This document shows, piece after piece, positions 10,341 through 20,200 of a stretch of 64,000 nt of DNA. The DNA is from Podarcis raffonei. Lineage: Eukaryota > Chordata > Lepidosauria > Squamata > Lacertidae. The DNA is taken from the NCBI RefSeq assembly GCF_027172205.1, contig NC_070619.1, positions 2,738,001 to 2,802,000 on the forward strand, given 5' to 3'. The notes beneath the pieces are model-generated. The model saw nothing but the letters and a program-made list of their open reading frames with translations. It was not told where the DNA came from and made no database searches. The stretch's first letter is position 1; the number at the start of each line of letters is the position of its first letter. The position numbers and the translations under genes are program-made.

Positions 10341-10346
10341 AATAAA
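10341..10346 (+). promoter_or_regulatory. Likely JSRP1 polyadenylation signal
   Basis: AATAAA 721 bases after the JSRP1 stop. The interval 9621-10340 is repeat-poor and fits a 3'UTR. Confidence 0.65.
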
Positions 10347-10547
10347 AGTTTCAGACATGTAGGATAGACACTTCTTTTTCTTCCACGCAGTGACGATCCC
10401 CTGAGGATCTCTGGCCACTGGGCAGTTCTGCCTTCTGGGGCTGCTGGGAGGTGGAACTTAAGGGCACCTGAAGGGGCACAGATTTCCCAAACGCTGCTCT
10501 GTTCGGAAGAGACATGTTCTGCTACCAGGACTCTTCCAAATAGAGCA

Positions 10548-10688
10548 GCGGTGTCCAAACTTTTTTCAAAAAGGGCCAGATTTGGTGAAGTGAACACGCA
10601 TGAGGGCCAACCAAAGTTGTTGACGTTCTCTTAGGGTTGAAGTATTGAAGTTGTTGACTTTGGAGATGCCTGAAATAGAGGAATCCAG
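10548..10688. mobile_element. hAT-like repeat fragment
   Basis: GCGGTGTCCAAACTTTTTTC followed by AAGGGCCAGATTTGGTGAAG is the usual left end of a Charlie-type repeat. No matching right end was identified before the MITE at 10689. Confidence 0.4.
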
Positions 10689-11316
10689 TACACTGGTGCC
10701 TCGCAAGACGAAATTAATTCGTTCCGCAAGTTTTTTCTTCTTGCGAGTTTTTCGTCTTGCGAAGCACCGTTTCCCATAGGAATGCATTGAAAATCAATCA
10801 ATGCGTTCCTATGGAAACCGCCTTCAGACCAGGTCCGGGGACAGTCTGTCCCCCAACCTCTTCTGAAGGCGGGGGGGGGACACAAGGGCTTTTCTTCCCA
10901 CCGCCAGCCTTCTGAAGGCTGTTCTGAAGGCTGGCGGTGGGAAGAAAAACCCTTCTCCCCACCTCCCGCCCCGCAAGCTCCGGGGACAGGAGGGCTTCGC
11001 TGCCACCCGCCAGCATTTTAAGATCGCACCGGGACAGCGGAGAAGTCTCCGCTGTCCCGGGAAGGCAGGCGGGGGGGAGCAAAGACTTTTGCCCCCCACC
11101 GGCCTTCAGAAGAGGTCCAGGACCTCTTCTGAAGGCCGGCGGTGGGCGAAAGTCTTTGCTCCCGATGGCCAGCATTTTAAAAGAGGTCCCCGGAGATTTC
11201 CCTATGGGCTTTCTTCTTGCAAAGCAAGCCCATAGGGAAATTCGTCTTGCGGAACGACTCAAAAATGGAAAACTCTTTCATCTTGCGAGTTTTTTGTTTT
11301 GCGAGGCACCACTATA
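10689..11316. mobile_element. Mariner-like MITE with GC-rich palindromic interior
   Basis: Bounded by TA, with left end CACTGGTGCCTCGCAAGACG and right end GTTTTGCGAGGCACCACTA. The ends read as long imperfect inverted repeats (TCTTGCGAGTTTTTCGTCTTG near both sides). The interior holds several back-to-back inverted stretches, for example CCTTCAGAAGAGGTCCAGGA against its complement at 11100-11140. Confidence 0.65.
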
Positions 11317-11594
11317 TCTGGATGGATACAGGTTTTCCCCCATCCCTGATTTGAGAAGAGGGGTTCCCCACTCTCAGAGTGGAATGCCTCTTAAAAACAG
11401 AGGCATGCTCTCATCTCTTCCTTGCCGCCTCTTGGAACAGGGGAGAGGAACATATATGGTTGCCAAATCTTGCTGGGATTCAGCTCCCATAATTTGTGTC
11501 CAGAGCTGATAGGGGTTCGAGTCCAGCAATAACAGGAAGGTTCCAAAAAGAGGCATGGCTTGCTCTCAGAAGGGGATGCCTCTTCTAAGCATTC

Positions 11595-11597
<3 letters not shown>

Positions 11598-11638
<41 letters not shown>

Positions 11639-12012
11639 TTGTTATTTGTACCCTGCCCATCTGGGCAGCTTCCAACAAAAATTAAAAATATATTAAAATG
11701 TCACACATTAAAAACTTCCCTGAACAGAGCTGTCTTCTAAATGTCAGGTAGTTGTTTATCTCTTTGACATCTGGTGGGAGGGTGTTCCACAGGGCGGGAG
11801 CCACCACTGAGAAGGCCCTCTGCCTGGTTCCCTGTAGCTTTGCTTCTTGCAGGGAGGGAACTGGCAGAAGGCCCTCAGCGCTGGACCTCAGCGTCCGGGC
11901 AGAATGATGGAGGTGGAGGCGCTCCTTCAGGTATACTGGACCAAGGCCGTTTAGGGCTTTAAAGGCAATGCTGTTTCTTAGATGCTGCTGGTGGGGTTCT
12001 GGTGGTGGCAGC
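11598..12012 (-). mobile_element. CR1/L2-type LINE 3' end (minus) with (AAT)n
   Basis: The minus-strand frame contains FKALNGLGPVYLKERL and TRQRAFSVVAPALWNTLPP, the conserved C-terminal end of CR1/L2-clade ORF2. On the plus strand the (AAT)n at 11598-11638 is the element's 3' tail. It is strongly 5'-truncated. Confidence 0.8.
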
Positions 12013-12183
12013 ACAGGAAAGGGAAAGCACTTTGCACATGCTCAGAGGCATGGCCTTGGTCACATTTTGTAGGGTCCAGAAGAGCCCTGATGGACTAGAC
12101 TTTGGTCTGTCCCACCCAGCATTCTTTTAACAGCAGCAACGCAACCGGATGCCTCTGGGCAACCTGCAAGCAGCACTCTCCTG

Positions 12184-12245
12184 CATTGTGGGGGGTTGGG
12201 CTAGATGACCCTTGGGGATCCCTTCCAACTCCGCAATTCTTTGAT
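12184..12245 (+). mobile_element. CR1 LINE 3' tail fragment
   Basis: GGGGGTTGGGCTAGATGACC followed by CCCTTCCAACTCC is the CR1 3' end. The stretch from here to 12530 shows no other recognisable feature. Confidence 0.6.
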
Positions 12246-12529
12246 TACTCTGCAAAGAAACTATATCAATTTAAAGAACAGAGCAAAACCAAGCACAGTC
12301 TGCTTCTGGAAAAGAAATGCCACACACTGTCAATTTTTTTTAAAAAAAACCCAATATCCAACAGATTTAATCATCCCAGCACCATCAGATATATATGCAA
12401 ATGCAGAATAAATTATGCAAAGCAAGAGAAACTGGAGGTAGGCTGACTACGCATGAGAGGGTGTCATCAGCGTGGGACCAGAATTATTAGCTTGGTCTAA
12501 GGAACAAGAGGAGATACAGCAGTCCTGGT

Positions 12530-13868
12530 CAGCGGTGGGAGGAGGGTGAAGTCAATGGTGAGCGAAGGAGGGTGATGTCAACGGTGGGAGGAGGGTGAAG
12601 TCAATGGTGAGCGAAGGAGGGTGATGTCAATGGTGGGAGGAGGGTGAAGTCAACGGTGGGAGGAGGGTGATGTCAATGGTGAGCGAAGGTGGGTGATGTC
12701 AGCAGTGGGAGGAGGGTGAAGTCAATGGTGAGCGAAGGAGGGTGATGTCAACGGTGGGAGGAGGGTGAAGTCAACGGTGGGAGGAGGGTGAAGTCACTGG
12801 TGAGCGAAGGTGGGTGATGTCAGCAGTGGGAGGAGGGTGAAGTCAACGGTGAGCGAAGGTGGGTGAAGTCAATGGTGAGCGAAGGAGGGTGATGTCAACG
12901 GTGGGAGGAGGGTGAAGTCAACGGTGAGCGAAGGTGGGTGAAGTCAATGGTGAGCGAAGGAGGGTGATCTCAACGGTGGGAGGAGGGTGAAGTCAATGGT
13001 GGGAGGAGGGTGATGTCAATGGTGAGCGAAGGAGGGTGATGTCAACGGTGGGAGGAGGGTGAAGTCAATGGTGAGCGAAGGAGGGTGATGTCAACGGTGG
13101 GAGGAGGGTGAAGTCAATGGTGAGCGAAGGAGGGTGATGTCAACGGTGGGAGGAGGGTGAAGTCAATGGTGGGAGGAGGGTGATGTCAATGGTGAGCGAA
13201 GGAGGGTGATGTCAACGGTGGGAGGAGGGTGAAGTCAATGGTGAGCAAAGGAGGGTGATGTCAGCGGTGGGAGCAGGGTGAAGTCAATGGTGAGCGAAGG
13301 AGTGTGAAGTCAATGGTGTGCGAAGGTGGGTGAAGTCAATGGTGAGCGAAGGAGGGTGATGTCAACGGTGGGAGGAGGGTGAAGTCAATGGTGAGCGAAG
13401 GAGGGTGATGTCAACGGTGGGAGGAGGGTGAAGTCACTGGTGAGCGAAGGAGGGTGATGTCAACGGTGGGAGGAGGGTGAAGTCAACGGTGGGAGGAGGG
13501 TGATGTCAACGGTGGGAGGAGGGTGAAGTCAATGGTGAGCGAAGGTGGGTGATGTCAACGGTGGGAGGAGGGTGAAGTCAATGGTGAGCGAAGGAGGGTG
13601 ATGTCAACGGTGGGAGGAGGGTGAAGTCAATGGTGAGCGAAGGAGGGTGATGTCAGCGGTGGGAGCAGGGTGAAGTCAATGGTGAGCGAAGGAGGGTGAT
13701 GTCAGCGGTGGGAGCAGGGTGAAGTCAATGGTGAGCGAAGGTGGGTGAAGTCAATGGTGAGCGAAGGAGGGTGATGTCAACGGTGGGAGGAGGGTGAAGT
13801 CAATGGTGAGCGAAGGAGGGTGAAGTCAATGGTGAGCGAAGGAGGATGATGTCAGCAGTGGGAGGAAG
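12530..13868. repeat. Two-unit minisatellite 3' of AMH
   Basis: About 1.34 kb of head-to-tail units of two kinds: a 23-base form starting GGTGGGAGGAGGGTGA and a 26-base form starting GGTGAGCGAAGGAGGGTGA, each ending TGTCAAC/AAGTCAAT. Roughly 54 units alternate irregularly with point differences. One strand is strongly G/A-rich. It ends ~118 bases from the AMH stop codon. Confidence 0.95.
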
Positions 13869-13985
13869 GTGATGTAATTGATGGGAAAGGAGAACAGGGC
13901 ACAGCCGGGCAAGGAGAGGCGAGCTCAACGGCGGGAGGAGGAGGGCAAAGCTTGCTCCGGCCGCCGCCGCCGAGCCGGCCTCTCT

Positions 13986-14997
13986 CTACCGACAGCCGCA
14001 CTCCTCGGCCACCATGTCGGGGTAGGCCTTCACCTTCATGCCTTGGTCGTTGGTGAAGGTGACGATGATGCTCCTGGAGTACCTGACGGGGACGCAGCAG
14101 GGGGCTCTCTCCAGGGGCAGGCCCTGCTCCTGCACCCGCAGCAGGAAAAGCGTGTGCGAGTAGTAGTCGGGGACGCGGGACGAGAGCGGGAAGCGGCAGG
14201 GCCCAGCGCAGTTGTTGGCGTCGTACCACTCGGGGAAGATGATGTACCCCGTGGACACCAGCTCGATCCGCAGCTTGCGCAGCCGACAGTAGTCGTCTCG
14301 CTCCTGGGTGCTGCGGTTGGCGCGGGGGGCCGCCTTCCAGGACTCCCGCCAGCGGGCGCGCAGGGCCTGCAAGGCTTTGAGAAGCAGCAGGCTGTGGATC
14401 TTCCGCCGCCCAGGAGAGCCGTCTGAGGATCCCTCGGGATCGCCGCCACCGGAGACCCCGGGAGGGTAGTAGCAGAACGCCAGGAGGCCGTGGAAGAGGG
14501 TCTCGTGGTCCCGGAAAGACGGGGAGGCTGCCAGCTCCCGAATCACCTCCCGCAATTTCTGCAGCAGTTGCCGCAGCAGTTTCCCCTCCAGCGCCCAGTG
14601 CGCCAGGTGGCTCTCCATCAAGGCCTGGCTGTTTTCGGGGAACAAGACCACCAGGGGGTCTTCGGACTGCACCAGCCGCTCCAGCGCCACCTTCTCAGAG
14701 AGGTTGAGCACCCGGTGAGGGAGGGCTTCCATGGTGTCAAAGTTCAGCCGCAGCTGCGGCCCGGGGGCCGGTGGGGGCTCTCCGGAAGGGCTCAGGACCT
14801 TGTTGACGAACTGGGAGAGAGCGGCGAGGAAACGGCCGGTGCTGGAGGGTGCTGGGTGGGCGGAGGTGGCGTTCACCTGGGGCGCCAGGGAGGGCTGCAC
14901 ATCGGCCGTGGAAGACGTTGGGGGTACACTGCGGAGAGAAGGACGTCAGAAGGGCAGCTGCATTAGGCCAATGGCCTCACAGTGGCCAAATAAATAA

Positions 14998-15054
<57 letters not shown>

Positions 15055-16537
15055 TTATTATTTATACCCCGCCCATCTGGCTGGGTTTCCCCAGCCACTC
15101 TGGGCGGCTTCCAACAGAATATTAAAATACAATGACCTATTAAACATTAAAAGCTTCCCTAAATAGGGCTGCCTTCAGATGTCTTCTAAAAGTCTGCTAC
15201 AGTGGTACCTCGGGTTACATACGCTTCAGGTTACAGACTCCACTAACCCAGAAATAGTGCTTCAGGTTAAGAACTTTGCTTCAGGATGAGAACAGAAATC
15301 GTGCTCCGGCGGTGCGGCGGCAGTAGGAGGCCCCATTAGCTAAAGTGGTGCTTCAGGTAAAGACAGTTTCAGATTAAGAACGGACCTCCGGAACGAATTA
15401 AGTACTTAACCCGAGGTACCACTGTAGTTGTTTTTCTCTTTGACATCCACAGGGCAGGTGCTACCACCAAGAAGGCCCTCTGCCTGGTTCCCTGTAACTT
15501 GGCTTCTCACAGGGAGGGAACCGCCAGAAGGCCCTCAGCACTGGACCTCCGTGTCCGGGCAGAGCGATGGAGGTGAAGATGCTCCTTCAGGTATACCCCA
15601 TAGAACCTAGGGGTCCAGATAGACTGCCTCTGGACCTGGAGGTTCCATAAGGGCGATCCTTCTGGATCAGGGCAAAGGGGGTCCGTCTTGTCCCCCGTCC
15701 TGTTCTCGCAGTTTCCAAAGGGAAAGGCGCCAACTCCTGCCGCTTTGAATGTGCGTCACGTGCGCAGCCGGAGAGAGGAGGGAGAGAAATGCTGGTTTTC
15801 AAGGGAAGGAGATCAGCCGAGGTCTCCTGAGCATAGACAGAGTGCCCTCCCTTTTGAGCAAATCAAGCACAGCCCTCGGCGGGGAGGGGAGGGGTCTCAC
15901 CTGGGGTTCAGGTAAGGGACCACGTCCAACTTGCCATCGGCGGCGAGGAAAGATGAGGAGGGAAGAAGGATTGGAGCGGCTCGGGGTCTCAGCCTGGCCA
16001 GGAGCAGCACAGCCGGAGTCATGCGGGTGAAGCACTTTGGGTCGAAACCGAACAGGAGGTTTTGGGTTTCGTGTTGGGAGAGGCCGGTGCCTGCAAGGGA
16101 GGCAAAGAGGAAGAGGAGGAGGAGGAAAGGTTTTCTTCCTGCAGAGTAGAAGAAATGGAAGGTCTCTCTCTCGGCTGTAGCTAATAAAGACCCCTCCTCT
16201 AATTCCTGAAAAGACGGCTGCTGCTGCTGCTATTATTATTGTTTTCTACTGCTATTATTTAACATTATCAAATGAGAGGCAGTGTGGTGCAGTGGTTAGA
16301 GCATAAGTCTTGGAAGACCAGGGTTCGAATCCCCCGCTCAGCCACATGCAGCTTAGTGGGGGGGGGACCTGGGGGGCCAGCCACTGTCTCTCTGCCTGTC
16401 CTACCTCACAGGGTTGTTGTGGTGGAGAGCATGAAATTGTAGAATTGTAGAATTGGAAGGGACCTTTGTGGGTCATCTAGTCCAACCCCCTGCAATGCAG
16501 GAATCTCAGCTAAAGCATCCATGACAGAGGGCCACCC

Positions 16538-16576
<39 letters not shown>

Positions 16577-17235
16577 TTATTTACACCACGCCCATCTGGC
16601 TGGGTTTCCCCAGCCACTCGCAGCGGCTTCCAACAGAATATTAAAATACAATAACCTATTAAACATTAAAGGCTTCCCTAAACAGAGATTTAGGGAGATT
16701 TTAAAATCTCTGCTTAAAAACCTTCAAAAAAGGAGAGAGTCCACCAGTTCTATGATTCTCTGAAAATAAACAACTTATGTCAAATAAAGTAATATTAAAT
16801 AATCCGTTAGAATATAATAGCGCACAGTAAAATTAAACATCGGCAGATAATAATTAAACAGAACTTCACTCCTAACGGTCACAATAAACAATTTCCGAAC
16901 TATAATCAATAAAATCCACGGTGCAATGCAAATTGGGAAGCAAAGGCACAAAACTTATAAAGGTATTTTTTAAAAATAAACATATCCCTGAACTCCTCTT
17001 CTAAACCCCATGTAAGTTCAACAGAGGATTTACTCCCGTGTAAGGATTGCAATGTGGTGAGGATTGGGCCTTTTGTGATCTCAGGTGCAGACGATGTCAA
17101 AGCATGTTATGCATTTAAAAGGATTTATTTTGATGAACTTTCTATGCAAGAATGGAGGCCTTTTGTGGACTATTTGGAAAAGCACTACAAACAAGTGAAA
17201 TTGCAGGCAGGATCCAAGAGAGGAGCATTGGAAGG

Positions 17236-17296
<61 letters not shown>

Positions 17297-20200
17297 CCCG
17301 CCCTTCCCGGTTCAAAAACCGGGCTCAGGGCAGCTAACAACAAATTTAAAACACTTAATTGTAAAAGCACCATAAAATACAGTATAAAAACATGAATAAC
17401 AGTAAAATTCAAAATGATAAAGTAATTGCATTACAGGGATTTTTGTAATAGGTAAGAGTTGGATATATAATGCAAAACGAAAACACTTTGGAGCTGGAAG
17501 TGAAAAGTCAATACATTAAATGTCTATTGAATTTGAAGTTAATTTGGAAATTCAATAAAAATACGTATTGAGAAGGGAATTTATTTTGCATATACTTGTG
17601 TGCTATGGAAAGTGCGATCCTGAGCGGTGCTCAGGATGAAAGCCCCCCCCCCCCCCAATGCTTGGCTTGCGTGTCAAAGGTTTGTTTCTATTCCATTTTA
17701 TGCAATAGGGGTCCTACCATTGCTGCTCTGCCTCCTGATTGCCAAGGAAACCTCAAAGCTGAGCTGCCCCAGTGAATGTCTGCCTGACATCGCCGACCCC
17801 TGAAGGACAAGGTACTGGGTTCTGCTGGAGAGACAGACGACCTGTGGGGTGGAAATGAGACAGCATCCAAGATTTGCAAAAAATGGCTAAAGGCAGCAGC
17901 ACCCCACGCACTTAGCATCGCCTCCGCTAGGCAGAAGTTCAACGGGTGACGTCTCTCTGCCAATGGCTTCCTCTAGAATTCGGGGTTGCCCAAACTCGGG
18001 TCTCCAGCTGTATTGGGACTACAACTCCCATCGTCCCTAGCTAGCAGGACCAGCAGTCAGGGATGATGGGACTTGTAGTCCCAAGGCAGCTGGAGACCCA
18101 AGTTTGGGCAAGGCTGCGGATGGCAGGGGAAGGCCTTACCAGTTGGATTTCCGCAGGGCTGTGCTTGCAGAGCAACGAAATAACAACAATGATAACTGAG
18201 AGTCAAAACATTGCCCTCATTTATGTTTCTTAAAGTATCAGTTTAGGAAAAACAGGGCCCAGGAATCTATTTAGGCCAGCTTTTATGCTCTCTGGTAGCG
18301 TGGTCCTGGACATGGAGGCTCCATTTCATTCATTCACCCAGCCTTTATTGGCACAATTCAGACAATAAAATCATAAAAGAGAAGCATGCATAAAACATTG
18401 GTGATCAAGGTCTATTAAACACGTGAAATGTACAAACAAATCAGTAGCCACCATTAAGTAAAATTTAGTAGTTTCAAATTTGACTTTAAAAATCTCGGCT
18501 GAATATCCTGAAACAACCTCAGTAGATCTGGGTATATCATCCCACAACAGATACTGGATTCCAAATTCTTTGCAAGCAGATACTTTAAGCTTCAAGAGAG
18601 TCGCCAGTAGGTCTATCCTAAGAATGTCGAAAAGAGGGAAGTCCAAAATTATACGGTATATCGTATCTGGCGTATTCATTCCACCAGAGCAAAGTCTATT
18701 CTGGAAGGGGATTTTCTGAAGCCTTCCAGGCAGTAAAAAGGAAGGGGATGCATTTGAACAGGCTAGCATAATAAATCTGCGGTGCAAAGGGGTATCTGAA
18801 CCATGGGTAGGCAAACTAAGGCCCGGGGGCCAAATCCGGCCCAATCGCCTTCTAAATCCGGCCCCCGGACGGTCCAGGAATCAGCGTGTTTTTACATGAA
18901 TAGAATGTGTCCTTTTATTTAAAATGCATCTCTGGGTTATTTGTGGAGCATAGGAATTCATTCATTTTTTATTTCCCCCCCAAAATGTAGTCCGGCCCCC
19001 CACAAGGTCTGAGGGACAGTAAACCGGCCCCCTGCTGAAAAAGTTTGCTGACCCCTGATCTAAACTATAAAAAATAGTTGGGTTCTATTTCCCTGAAATG
19101 GCAGCTGTATTGGAAAATTTATATAGAAAGGTTTATTGTTTTGTGTACATTCGATTGTAAGATAAAATATATGCAAAGGGACGTGACAGGAAGTCAAAGT
19201 TGAAGAAAAGATTTTGGAAGATAGAAGGGGGAAAAATATTTACTTTCATTATTATCATTTTGTGTGCAGGTGTGGGTGTCTGCACATATGTTTTTGTATG
19301 GAATGTTTGGGAGGAAATAAGACAGTAAATAACAAATAAACTAAATATTGATGCATGTAATTTTTATTTCTTGATTATATTCAGTGGTAGTATGGTTGTA
19401 TTGTTTTTTGTAACATAAAATCATTCAATAAAAATTATTTTTTAAAAATGGCAGCTGATCTCTATCCATGAAATGGGCATGTCGCTTTAGGACTGGGAAG
19501 ACCCTCGGGTTCAAATCCCAACGCTGCTCACCTGGTGACCTTGGGCCTCGCCTACCTCACAGGGTTGTCGTTTGAGGCTAAAGTCCAAGGGGAGCTCTGC
19601 ATGTCTCACCCGAAGGAAAAGAGGGGTGTCCAGAACCATGAATGAAATAATCATCTTATAGTTGGATGGCAGGTTGAGAGGAGTTCCCTACCAGGACAGA
19701 CTTTGTTCGTGTGCTCAAGACATCAATTCCATAAAACATATTTTGCTGCACTGTGCAAAATATGAGCAAGCCAGGGCTGAACTGATACTACCCTTGCTGG
19801 TACCTTTCCCGGGAAAATCAGAGGCTCACTATGTCAGGGTCCTATTGGAAGACCGGACAAATGCTAGAACATTAGCAGTGGCAAAGTTCTAATCGGTGGT
19901 TGCAAGAACAAATGATCCCTATATTCTGAACAAAATGCTTGTTTAACCTGGAGGTAGGCTGTCTGAATTGTGTATTGCTTTGTAACGATTTGTTGGGTCT
20001 CTGGACCGTAATAAAAATTGATGATGATGATGATAATCATCTTTCCAACAATTGCCGCCCCCCCCATCCCCGTTTGCATACCTGTTTAGGATGGAGACCT
20101 TCCCCTCCCACCAGGAATTTCTCCGGGGGGGTCCCGACGCCCCCCGATTCCTTTCCGCCTTGGTAAAATATCAGCAGGGCCAGTTGCAGGGACCTCAGGG

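Noticed and set aside
12530-13868. CRISPR-like array
   Set aside because: The units are contiguous variants without unique spacers, in a vertebrate genome: a minisatellite.
17185-17412. ORFs with long poly-Ile or poly-Tyr runs (also at 14849, 16521, 38663)
   Set aside because: Translation of (AAT)n/(ATT)n microsatellites attached to LINE tails.
18121-18182. Alternative AMH exon 3 (frame VALQAQPCGNPTG before a GTAAGG donor)
   Set aside because: Its phase does not fit between exons 2 and 4, whereas 17718-17841 fits exactly and carries the conserved TQYLVL motif.
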